A DNA stretch of 64,000 nt from Brasenia schreberi (taxonomy: Eukaryota; Streptophyta; Magnoliopsida; Nymphaeales; Cabombaceae), in assembly GCA_036023115.1 (NCBI GenBank), contig JAYKKT010000080.1:8941501-9005500 (forward strand), given 5' to 3'. Shown here one piece after another: positions 12,134 through 23,825 of this stretch (positions are counted from its first letter, which is position 1; each line of letters begins with the position of its first letter). The notes beneath the pieces were generated by a model, which worked only from the letters and a program-made list of their open reading frames with translations, had not been told where the DNA came from and did not search any database. A program made the translations under genes and the position numbers.

Positions 12134-15100
12134 TCAAACAGCTTGAGTGACACCCTTTGCCTTAGCCGCAGTTGTTGCAGCCGCTGCCGCAGCCGCTGCA
12201 GCAGCGGTGGCAGATGCTGCTGCAGATGGTGTAGCAGATGAGGAAGCTTCAGCGGTTGTAGAGTTGGCCTGTAAAGGTGCTGTCTGTTGCAATTGCTGCT
12301 GTTGGGAATTCACTTGTGCCAGCAGAGCCTTTATTTGGCTGCCTGTCAGCGTTTCATGCTCTAGAAGTGCATTAGCAAGTGCATGAAGCTCTTTATTATG
12401 TGTTGTCAAGATTGTCTTTGCATTATTATAAGCCCTCTCTAAGAAGTCTCTAACTTCACTCTCAATCACCAGCCTAGTTTCTGTACTCATACTCTTTCCG
12501 TTATCGTCATAGTCATGCGCAACCAGCCCAACCTCCTTGCTCATCCCATATTTGGTGACCATTGCCCTCGCCAGAGATGTCGCCTGCTGAAGGTCCGAAG
12601 AGGCACCTGATGTGACCTCCGGCTCTCCGAATATGAGTTCTTCAGCAACACGTCCGCCCATGCACACATCCAACCGTGCCAGCATCTGTTTCTTTGAAAC
12701 ACTAGTCTCATCTTTCTCTGGCAACTGAGCAACCATTCCGAGAGACATTCCCCTGGGAACAATTGTTGCCTTGTGCACAGGAAGCGCACCATCTGTGTGG
12801 ATGGCAACCAGGGCATGACCGCCTTCATGGAAGGCTGTTAGCCTTCTCGACTCTTCAGATATGACAGCCGACTTCCTTTCACTTCCCATCATGATCTTGT
12901 CTTTTGCATACTCCAAATCAGCCATGCTGACGGCTTTGGCACCGTCCATGGCAGCCTTCAGTGCAGCAATATTCACCAAGTTTGCTAGGTCTGCTCCAGA
13001 AAATCCCGGTGTTCCTCTGGCTATGATCATGAGATCTACATCATCCGCTTTTAGAACCTGAATGACCACGAGATTAGTGCTCAAGGCATAGAGCTTATTC
13101 ATAAAACTATGCACACAATATTATGGTATGTGAGAAACCTTTGACATATGTGACTCCATGATTTGCCTGCGTCCTTCTACATCTGGATTTGGTACCACAA
13201 TATGACGGTCAAACCGTCCAGGCCTAACTAGTGCTTTGTCCAAAGATTCTGGAAAATTGGTTGCAGCAATTACAATAATCCCTTCATTTTGTTTGAAGCC
13301 ATCCAACTCAACAAGTAACTGATTCAGTGTCATCTTCATGTATTGTTGGTCTTTCGGATTTCGACTCCCTCCTATTGCGTCTATCTCATCGATGAAAATG
13401 ATGCAAGGAGAACGTTTCTTTGCTGCTGCAAACAGGTCCCTCACCCTCCTGGCTCCGACACCCACAAACATTTCTTCAAATTCACTACCGCTGCATGAAA
13501 AGAACGGAACACCAGCTTCTCCAGCAATGGCTCTCGCTAGCATGGTCTTACCAGTGCCTGGTGGCCCAACAAGCAAGACACCTTTGGGAAGCTTTCCTCC
13601 TAAACGTGTAAAACGCTGCATAAAAATAGAGGCAAAGGAACTTCTTGATGCAGTAGAGGACAAATAGAAATGGTTAAAACAGAAAGAAGCCAGAGAAACT
13701 TGCTTTCACGTGCAACCTGTCCCTGATCAAATTTATGTTGATTTCACTACGTTGCCATTCCATTGCATCCAATACGAAAATTAATCAACTGAAGAGAAAA
13801 CAAGGCCATAATGCGGATAAACGTGAGCTTCAATATTTCTCACTTATGTACATTATTTTAAAAAGAATAAATGCATAAAATACGAAAACAAGACTATAAT
13901 GCATATGACTTAGATCCTCCAACATTTCTTTAACCTTATATCATTTAGGAAATATCAAAAAGAGAAGAGAAAAGGCCTACCTCCCGATGCTAGCGAGTAC
14001 TGAAAATATGTAACAGAATCAAATTAAACAGAATGTATTCAACAAAGCAACCATATATTCCACACCGCCACCATCAGATGAAATAGAATGTTGAGCACAT
14101 ATCAGAATGCCATGCAAGAAGATGAAGATCATGTTATTTTGAAAGGCAAAAATGCTAATCAGAAAACAACCATCATAAGCACATTGTGATCATGGAAAAG
14201 ATAATGATCAAGATAATATCAACAAGGAAACAAGATGTTTTATTGCCTTGGGATCTCGAAGATAATGAACAATTTCCTCCAGTTCAGCTTTTGCTTCATC
14301 GACACCCTTCACATCGCTAAATTTTGTGTTGGATTCCATGCTTGGTTGCACCTCTTCATTTAGCCCAAGGCCTAAAGCCAAAAATGATAGTCCAATTGGT
14401 TCAATGAATTAGAATAACCGAAGCAGCAAGTATCTAAGACAACAAACCTTTGCTTATTCCACGGTCTTCAATTAGGGCACCAACACCAGATATTAGGAGG
14501 AACGCCAATGCAATTGTTCGAACAGTTCGCCACAACTGGTCTTTGAAATGCCCGCCTTCTGATGTCACCATATGGATAGGAGCGTTGGCAGTTCCAAGAA
14601 CACCATCTTTGGCAGACCTACCCACGTTCCTCAAAGCTGAAAGACTTGCAAGGCTCTCTTCTTCTCTCATGGAGTTAGAAATCCCTGAAGTGGTATTCAC
14701 TGTCAGCTAATAAAATAAAATTCTTGGAGAAATCACCATCCAGCCAACCACACAGAATCAACACTATAACAGCATGCTAAGAGTGACTGCATGCACGTAA
14801 GAGAAAGAGAGAGGGTGAATGGTTAGACATGTTTAAATGATATTGGCATGAAGAAATTAACTGACCTGAATGACCATTACAACATTAGCGACAAACAGAA
14901 CCTCAAGGTGCCATGGCAATTTTGTAAGAAGACAGGCACATAATATCAGTGTTAGCCATATCGATCCATATTGTTAGATACACACTTTATTGTATTGTCT
15001 GAAAAGAAAAAATGACATGAAACACGATATGATAAGGGCCAGTAGGACAAGATACAGGCATGCATCACCTGTATCGCACGATACAACATCTATTGCCATA

Positions 15101-18100
15101 TAGGGCATGGTGCATGAACCATACCCCATATTTTGCATATCATGGACTTTTTAAAACCATCCCCCATCTACACTCTTTGGGAGAGATTTTGCTGCCTCTC
15201 TTGCAAAACTATACTTTTCCGACCGTGTGGATGCGATATGCTCATATTTTGAGACAAAAACTTTTGTTTTCTTTAGCCTTTCATAGTTTTTGTTGCATTC
15301 ATGTATTAATCATTATTTTCCTTTATTCACACTCAATTATGTATATATAGAAAGTGGTTTTGCTTGTTTCTTAGCTATTTGAAACTTTTTTGTCTTGATG
15401 GTGATATATGAAGTGTTTTTATGATTTTATCAATTTCTGGTTGCTTTATTTTCATGTTCAAGAAGAGGGTCTGAATATGGGGCACATTTGAATGACCCGG
15501 TATGACAATGTCAATGGAGGGTAGTAGATTCAGAGTAAAATGCAAATTTTGTGAGAAACCTATAAGTGGTGGAGTTTCTTGATTGAAGCTCACTTGGTAG
15601 AAATCCCTGCTCCTTGTATGGGCAGAATTAGGAAAGTGTTAGAATCTATTAAATGACAAGGTTTAAAAATGATAGAGGTTATGACTGGGAAAGGCAAAAA
15701 AGGGACATGCAGGGATGTTCGGTGAAGAGTTAAAAGGCATCAGTGATGATGATACAGTAGTCTTATTGAGCAAGGGAAAGGGGGTCATGGAAGAAGATAT
15801 AAGTCATAGAAAAGGGAGAAATAGAGGAAGATCATCTCGTTCTGCACCTCCTGGTATCCAGTCATTTTTTCTCCTAATACTAGCTTGGGTCCCAACCTAG
15901 TATTCGGGCTGCTATGACTATTGAACAAATTCATACGCAAGTAGATCTAGTGGAAAGATGATTTTATAATGTGTGCATCTCTTTTAATTTTGCAAATTCA
16001 TTCTATTTTCAAGTAATAGTAAATGCCATTGCCAACATTAAGGTAGGATATAAGATGCCTTTCATAATAAATTAAGAGAAAAATTGTTTGGATAAGACCA
16101 TCCTCGAAGTAAAGAGTATCATTATAGTTTCAGGAGTTATAAGAGGCCATGCATATAATCATGGTAAATAGATGGAAAAAATAGGCGATAAAAGAATTTA
16201 TTAAACTTTATCATATATTATCTAAAGGGACTTATGTTTCTATGATTGACCTGCCAGATAGGCATCATACTATAAAAGTTTAGAAGTAAGAATTTGATAA
16301 GGCGATATTAGAGGTCGGACATGAAAATGTGATCCAATTCATTACATATAATATAGCTAATTATAACGGAGTTAGTTGATAATTATGGCTCTTTGTTGGA
16401 TATCATGTATAGCATATTGTATAGACCTTGTACTTTAAAAGACATTGAAGAGATCGATGTGGTACAGGCAGCAATTGAATGTTTTCAAGACATCACCAAA
16501 TTAATTTGTATATCCATCTCTATTATATACGATAAGGAAATATACGGGTGGCACAAAACTTTAGCTACTGATACTACGCAGGTTTACTACTAATGTTTTG
16601 TCTATGAAGAGTATTTTGAAACAAAAGCAAGTTATGAAGCAAATGTTATGTTCACATGAGTGAACAGTTTGGCAATTTGCGTGAAAATATGAGGAAGAAA
16701 AAGTTGAACAAAATTTGACAAATTGTTTTTAAGATTATGCTTTAGTTCTCCTATATCAAATTATCAAAAATCACATGCTTCCTGGTGAAAGTTTTGAAAT
16801 TAGCTATAAATAAAGAGAAGCCATCTATGGGCTATATTTATGAAGCCATAGATAAGGCTAAGGAGGCTTGAGAAGTGACTTTGATGGCAGAAAAATTGAT
16901 TATATGCCAATGTGAAGAATTATTGATAATAGATGGAGCAAATAATTGCATTTCATGAAACAGTCTACTACCTAAAGGTCCTAAACCAACATTTACATAT
17001 TCATCTATATTTAAGTGGGATAGCAAGGTTAATGGAGGTATAGTTGATTGTATAGATAGATTGGTTCTTGATAAGGACAGAAAATAGCTATACATCCAGA
17101 AATAGTGATATATGAAAATTCTCTTCACTTACTAAGCTAGTCCTCGGATATTATGGAATTGAGTGTCTAAAACTAAGGTTCTTAGCCAAACTTATAGTGC
17201 AATTAGTTGTGAAAGAAACTAGCATTTTTTAACATATCCATCCAACAAAGATAAACAAATAGAAGCATAAACAACTTAACAATTTGATATTTATACACCA
17301 TAATATGTGGTTATGAAACAGATGATTAGCAATTAAGTTATTAATCAAGTTATCAATTTAAAGTTTCAATTTAAGTTTTTATCATTTTATTTTTGAAGGA
17401 GGGCAAGTAGAGGATTATTTAGTTGATAATCTAGACTCTAATGTTTAAGATTATGATTTATTTTACTTATTATTTAGTGATGCAACTTTATTAGTTACTT
17501 TGATTTGATTTGGTAATAGACTAGACCAATGATTAGATTATTTCTGATTGTTAGTTAGTTAGCTTATTCGTTTTTTATATTATGAATATGATCATTATTA
17601 GTTAATGACAACTTGATGTTGGGACTTACTACTAAGTACTAACTACCTTATTAAATTCGTCATATAATATTGTTTTGATATAATCCCAATGTTTGCCCCC
17701 ACATATTCTAATTCATAACATATATTTAGGATTTTTCTGAGTTTTCCTATTATTTTTTATTTTTGAAGTATTTTTAGAAAAAAATTATGATACGTTATGA
17801 TATAGAATATTATATCATGGCAAAAAATAATACAAATTACGATACACTACTTACAACACTGCATTAAATTTGTCTTTGAAGTTGTCATAACCACATAAAA
17901 AGATGAAAGCAAACAATTCATTCCACTAAAGAAGTTCAACGAGAGAGTGAGAGAGATCTGCCAAACAAGATGTAAAGAATGAAAGGAAACAGAATATTAC
18001 TCCAGCTATGGTAACATCTCTAATCCACCAAAATGATGAATGCATATTTATCATATACAGCATATGCCACTAATATATAGTTATATACTGCTACCATGTA

Positions 18101-21100
18101 TAAAAGTTCAAACTAAACATAACTATCCATGAAACAGCCTGCTACCGTAAAATTAGAACCATGAATTCCTAGTGTCAGAATTAACTCCATGCAACAGAAC
18201 CAATTAAACTCCTCACTCAAATACATACCTCTCTGTAACGTCTTCAAGACTGCACTTTCGTCCAGCCTGTCAACTTTGACAAGTGCTTTAACGTACTCAG
18301 CTAGAGCTAACTGATTAGAGTGAAGAGAGGGTTGACTCTCAAATAATCTAATCACTCCTTCTGCATCATTGTGGTAAAGTTCTTTGAGAAGTGCTGCGTC
18401 ATTTGTACCATCTTTGTCGCGTACTCGACGAGCAAGATTTCCAACATAAGTTGACTTGAACCTTTCTTGTGTCCCCAGGAACCTTGACCCTGTACAGGCC
18501 ATGGTGTATAAATATCGTTGCAAATTTGTCTGAAATGAAACCCTCAAGAATATCTTTTGAAGAAAAAAAATACCCGGGGAGCTAAAACAGATTGGCACAA
18601 GCACTTGCAAGCACACTTACACAAAGAAAAAGAAAACATACCTCCAACATCTAGAACAATATAACAATTTAAGGAAGTTATTCATAAAGACATAACTTCT
18701 TCAAAAAAGGCAGAGCGACACATGATTGAAGAAAGCCAATTACAAAAAGAATGTAATACCCTAAGTCTAATCCTACAACAATAACCACTAAGCCTTTTGC
18801 CATATTAGATGAGGTCGGCTACATGGATTCTTTGTTTCCATAAAGCTCGACCATATGACTCTAAGTCCAATCTTAATATGCATAGCAAATTTCACACCAA
18901 GTGCTAAAATTTTTAAGGCCCAAATGTCAGCCACCATATATAAAGGATAACTTAACAATAGACAGGGGAGATCAATCAATTGATAAGACTAGCCATATGT
19001 GCAGTAAAATGTTGGTTACAGAAAGTGAGACCGCATGGCCATATCCACTAAATAATCCCTAACAAGCTGCAATATTGAGTTTAATTATGTTTCCAAACTG
19101 AAAATCCTAGGGTAATTTATGGTGAGAGAGATGACAGCTAAATACCTGCAGAAGCTTGGTACCTTGACATGATAAGTGAAGGTCTAACTTGGTATTCCCT
19201 TAGGCAAGGTAAATCTAGTTGCTGCCTAGCAACCTGTTTGAAACACAGCAAGACACACACAATTGCTTAAAAATGATGCCACTAGCACAAAACATTAAGA
19301 CTGGATGAACAAAATGATGCTGAGAATCACTAAATTTCTGCATTGAAACCAAACACCATAACAAAGAAATCTAACAAAACAGCTGCCCCATACATTGTTA
19401 TAGCATCAATTCACTCAGCGAAGTGGATTACACTAACATACAGAGCTTCCATCGGTTTATAATATAGAAGAGGCTGAGGCCACTATGGACAGAAAGTACA
19501 AGGAGCAAGGAAGCTTAACTTGAAGAAAAGCTAAGACCTCTAGATGCCCAAGAGGATGAAAGGATTTTCAGCCATACCAAGCAGCTCATATATGTTTCAG
19601 GTAGCCTCAGCATGAAAGGGGCTTAGTAAAAAAAGACAACCTAACCACATCAAAGCAAACTCAGATTTTTCAATATAAAGACTTCAGTTAAACTAAGCAC
19701 AATATTATATGAAAATAAGTTGGACAAGTTATGATACAAGTAATACCGTAATATTTGAAACAGCAAAAAGCATGAAATTAGACAATGTTCCATGAAGAAT
19801 TCTAAATAGTCATGTTAAGATTGAAAGGAGGCACTAGTAACAAGTCTCCCATACAGGACACAAGATTTGGGAAGGCAAGTCTCGTCTCGTAGGCCTTAGA
19901 CCCATTTCCCTCCCTTGCAGAAGGCTTCCTTTCAATAAACCATTCCCTGAAATGTTCTTCCAATAGTCCCCTTGAAACATTAAATATACAAGAAAAAGTA
20001 GGAACCAAAACACAATTTTGATGGATCCACATGCGTGACATGGACTTCGAAACAATCATTCAAATCCACCAAGAAGATAACCGATCCACTCAATCCGTTC
20101 AGTCTCAAACCCCACATTTTGCAAGTTTAAAAGATTTGATGCTGTTGCTCCATCTAATGGAGTCAAAATACTGAAAACTGTTTGTCAGACCACTTTCTAA
20201 TTTTAAAAGTTCTGACCCATGAATTTATTATAACCAGCATTTTTTTAATAGCATAATAACATTGACATAGAGACTTTTAGTTCCAAGTTGGCAAGTTGTC
20301 AACCAATTTCTTTTGAGGAACTTAATATTGAACAAGTTCAGTCTTCAGATTTGAAGACTTCCAAAATGAAAAGAAAAGATACTATAAAATCAAGAAAAAG
20401 AACCTTAACTTAACATATGCATCAAATGTTCACATTAAGGCGAAGAACCAAACATGGGTAATTACAAAAAGACATAGACCATAATAAATACTATCCACTT
20501 TCTACTCAAAATAAATGAAGTAGAATATAACACTACGGAGAGGGAAAACCTCCTGAATCGTGCTTTTCATCAAGCACCGTCACTAAAACCTTGTTAGTAT
20601 ATGTGAACCATCAAATACCTAGAGCAACGAGTATCACTGAAAACCAAAAAGTACTAAACAATTGAAAGCAATTCGAAGGTAACTTAGGCGTACCCAGAAC
20701 CAGTGTCCATCACCCATAACCTAAACGTTATCATACATATGATCGGAAAACGCATAAAAATATCCTGACAAACACGATTTATACAACAAAAAAGAACATT
20801 GCCCAATTTGGCTTACAAGTTTCCTTTTTGATTTCAGAACTTGGCCATGAAGTTGCATACGAATCATTTAAAGGACATTCCAAGAGATCAATTTCTTAAA
20901 GCAAAAAATTTCGCGGGAAGTTTTATGAGCCAAATGGACGCATCTGCAAATTTACATCCGTGAAAAGAAAAACTCCAACAGAAATGATTCTCGGATTACC
21001 ACGAATCAAGAGAGAAATATAATTTAAAGAACTACTTTTCCAAGTTACGAGAAAGGGTTTAAAGGGACAATTTCCCAGTTAAGAGAAAGGGTGAAAAAGG

Positions 21101-21201
21101 ACAAAACAACAAGGAACCAATACAAAATTTCATAGTTCAGGAAGAGAGAGAGAGAGAAAGAAAGAGAGAGAGACCTGCGTGAGAAGGCGCCTCCACGCCA
21201 T
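12134..21201 (-). CDS. FTSH4: FTSH4-type mitochondrial i-AAA ATP-dependent zinc metalloprotease
   Basis: Seven exons (minus): 21201-21175, 19233-19146, 18489-18229, 14684-14448, 14371-14247, 13615-13139, 13057-12134. They join in phase to 712 aa; Arabidopsis FtsH4 is about 717. Residues 1-40 are an Arg-rich presequence (MAWRRLLTQ, then exon 2). Then come [15 protein letters not shown], one membrane segment (about 178-197), Walker A GPPGTGKT (263-270), Walker B (IIFIDEID), the arginine-finger region (RPGRFDRH) and the zinc motif HEGGH (482-486). The C-terminus is Gln-rich and then poly-Ala. The family forms hexamers in the inner mitochondrial membrane, with catalytic domains in the intermembrane space, and removes damaged membrane proteins. 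The intron after exon 5 appears to use a GC donor. Introns 2 and 3 carry transposon insertions. Exons 1 and 2 rest on splice logic and are slightly less certain. Confidence 0.93.
14947..17861 (+). mobile_element. hAT DNA transposon, degenerate, inside FTSH4 intron 3
   Basis: The ends are CAGTGTTAGCC at 14947 and, inverted, CAGTGTTGTAAGTAGTG ending at 17861, with 8-bp flanks CATAATAT and CATTAAAT (6 of 8 equal), as expected for an old hAT target duplication. A BED-finger-like stretch is at about 15470-15660. Transposase words such as VERWFYN...NSFYFQ and [18 protein letters not shown] (about 15940-16370) match, in the same order, the hAT at 62.1-64.0 kb. Many stops make it inactive. It is 2915 bp and in the opposite orientation to the host gene. 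Confidence 0.75.
18776..18850 (-). mobile_element. RTE LINE 3'-end fragment in FTSH4 intron 2
   Basis: 'aagccttttgccatattaga', 'gaggtcggctacatgga' and 'ttctttgtttcc' follow an ACAACAATAACCA run. This repeats the 3' end of RTE copy A at 2930-3000 in the same strand sense. It is a severe 5' truncation of about 75 bp, typical of LINE insertion. Confidence 0.75.
21142..21174 (-). repeat. (TC)n tract starting at the splice donor of FTSH4 intron 1
   Basis: On the gene strand, exon 1 ends CAG| and the intron starts GTCTCTCTCTCTCTTTC..., so the pyrimidine dinucleotide repeat begins at intron position 2. Confidence 0.8.
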
Positions 21202-21440
21202 GACTGCCTTTCAAAGAGCAACGAATGGCCAAAAAGGGGAAAGAGATTTTGATAGCAAATCCTCCCAGACAGTGTTGTAGCGCGTGCTACTTTTTCTATG
21301 GTCGGATATGGAGATACGATGCTGAGAGAGAGGGGGCGAGAAGGAACTAAAAGCGAAGAACTTGGAAGAAGAGGGCAGAGAGAAAGGAGACTTGGTGAAC
21401 GATGGAGGGTCCAAAATTGTGAGGCTGCCACTCGTAGCGC
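21202..21440 (-). promoter_or_regulatory. Probable 5' leader and promoter-proximal region of FTSH4
   Basis: C/T-rich on the gene strand, directly upstream of the ATG at 21201. Longer frames through here (ORFs at 21045-21431 and 21211-21414) are not in frame with the FtsH4 sequence and are taken as leader. No clear TATA box was assigned. Confidence 0.35.
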
Positions 21441-23489
21441 TTTTATACCAAGCTTAAAAAAAAATCCGGAACTAAAGTAATTTATATACGATAAACTGAG
21501 TCACAACTTTTAAAAGGTATTTTCTTCAGATTTTAAAAGGTTTTCTTCTTTAAAAACCTTCTTTTCTATGAGCACATATTTTGCACAATTATATTTTTTT
21601 CGTGCATAATTTTATATTTACTATTGATTTTTTATATTATTTAAATTAGCGGTTTTTGGCCTCTTTAAAGAAAAGCTCTTCTGGAAGCATTCAAAGTATC
21701 GCATGGCTAGCGTTTTTATCTGCCTCTCTCATTCTCTCAGCTTATTTAATTACATGATCACACTGCGAGGTTTCCCACGCCCCATATCACACAACACTTT
21801 TCCTGTATAGGTAGAACATTCCCACGCAACGGTCCACACACACTCTCTCTCTCTCTTTGTTCTAATGCTTGATTTACAGTTGGAGCAAATGGATAATGAT
21901 TTTGTGTTTTTATGGTGTTTTGAAGGAATAATCTACATGAGTCATCAACTGAAAGGTTTTGAAGAAAGGGTCGTGAGTCATTGTGCCGATCGGCTTGAAC
22001 TTCTTTAATGAGTTTAAGCGATCTCCTAAGATAAGTTTAAGAGAATTAACATTTGTATGATCTGAGCAAAGTTATGTGCATGTATACTAAATATGATTCT
22101 TGTGTTGATAACCAGTGGTTTGATATTGATTGAGAGCAAGAGAGAGATGATTGGTGGTCATTCAACTTTTGACAGCTTAGAGTCCATAATCTCTTTCTCT
22201 CTTTTCCCTCTCCCCGTCTAGGGTGACCAGAGGAGTGACCTTTTGTACTTTAAGGGAGTTATTCGGCTTCATGACACTCCATTTCTAGTAGAGATGTTCA
22301 TGAGACGGCATCGAAGATCAAAATTCTTGTTATTGTTTTCATTTTGGAATCTTGTTTCATCCTCATTTATTTTCCGTGGATTCCGATGGAGATCTGAAAA
22401 AAAAGGACATTGAAATATACATTGAAGCTCACTTTTCATTTGAAATGAAACTTCAATTTATGCAAACTATATTTAAATTTTAGCATATTATTATAGATAA
22501 AATGTGTGGAGAATAATAATAAATTCAAGAATTAAAAAAAGAGATGATATTTTTTTCTTATTTATTGTTTCACATCAAACTTTTTAGAACCTCAATCAAG
22601 AGACTTGTTGTTCCTGTCCCTACCTCGATATTTGTTAGAGATTTTCCTTCTCTCACATCCTCGCCTTTCATTTCCATTCTCCGAATACACTCCGTTTGAA
22701 ATGGCTTCCCATAGAAGAGGAGAGATCCCCTCACATAAACATCCTACTTCTTACTCGTTCTCTTCCTTCTCTCTCTCCCTCCTCCCTTTTCTATCACTTG
22801 CTGGCTGAAAGAGGCCCCTGTGAGGGCCGGGAATAGTGAGAGGAATGTCGATGGTTTCACGGAAGTTGTTTGTGTACAGAATCTTGATACTGAAGCGATC
22901 TATTTCATGACCAGTGCCTTGCAAGGACAACAATTACCATTGAGCCGATGATTTGCCTGTTGTATCTTTTGTAATGTATGACCTTTTATATTATGTGTTG
23001 AGAGATCCCCATTTTTCTGGTTGTATGCTCCTCAATGGAGCCCAGTTTGAACCTTCTTATTCTAGAATGACGTTTTATCTCCGATACGTCAAGTTGGTTG
23101 TTGACTCTTTTATTTCATTGGCTTCATATATATTCGTTGCTGTGGATACCATATATCAATATAATGTTATTGTTTGTTTTAATTTTTAGAAGACGGATCT
23201 GCATGATGGAACAAATATCATTCCTTGACATAGAGATCACGAGAGATGGAAAGCTTGGCAAGCTACTACAATCACAAGGCAGGTTGGCCTAAAGGTGCCG
23301 GAGCGGTTAACTTTGTGCAAATGGTGCCATAGTTTTAGGTACACTTCCAGGGCAACAGTTGATCTTGAATAGAGCAATACATCAAAACAAATGGAGTTCA
23401 CTGGCCAAAATGACTTGCAAGAGGGAATATGGCAAAGTTTGATGCTTCTCTGGGGTTTTCTTTATTGTGTTCCTTTTGTTTTCATTTAT
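21441..23489. other. Intergenic, no gene recognised
   Basis: Contains a short (CA)n(CT)n run at about 21837-21857 and short open frames (22605-22808, 22953-23189, 23098-23292) with no recognisable domain. It may hold the promoter of FTSH4 at its left edge. Confidence 0.35.
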
Positions 23490-23602
23490 TATTTTTTGTC
23501 ATAATACACACACGCATGGAACCCCTGGGGTCGAACTCCCCACCAGCAGCAGCAAGAGCGCCAGAGCATCTTGCCGTTGAGCTAACTCTCTGGGTGCTCC
23601 TT
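23490..23602 (-). repeat. tRNA-derived SINE-like copy 2 with good pol III boxes
   Basis: On the minus strand, TTAGCTCAACGGCAAG fits the A box (TRGYNNANNGG) exactly, and about 40 nt later GAGTTCGACCCC fits the B box. It is followed by a GTGTGTGTATTATGAC tail and an A-rich end. There is no clover-leaf, so it is a tRNA-related SINE head rather than a tRNA gene. Confidence 0.6.
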
Positions 23603-23825
23603 TTGTTTTTATTTTGATGGGTCAGGCTGGGGTTGGGCAGAACCACAGCACAAACAAGCCCCAGGCATCAAATTGCCTTCCACTTCAAGGTTCTTTTGAG
23701 TGGAATTCCCAGCCAGGAGAGCTGTCACTCATTCCTCTCTTGTTGAAATTTCATGGTTTACCCACTGCTATCTTAAAATCCTTTTTACAACTATCCAGTG
23801 CTACAATCCAAGATTACTTTGATAT

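Noticed and set aside
12147..12386. Plus-strand poly-Ala open frame opposite the FTSH4 C-terminus
   Set aside because: Antisense shadow of the GCN-rich poly-Ala tail of FTSH4.
21045..21431. Minus-strand 128-codon frame starting MAASQFW
   Set aside because: It runs through the leader and the first intron; the FtsH4-like frame starts at MAWRR (21201) and splices in phase.
23490..23602. Possible tRNA gene on the minus strand (good A and B boxes)
   Set aside because: The sequence does not fold into acceptor and anticodon arms of a tRNA; it fits a SINE head better.
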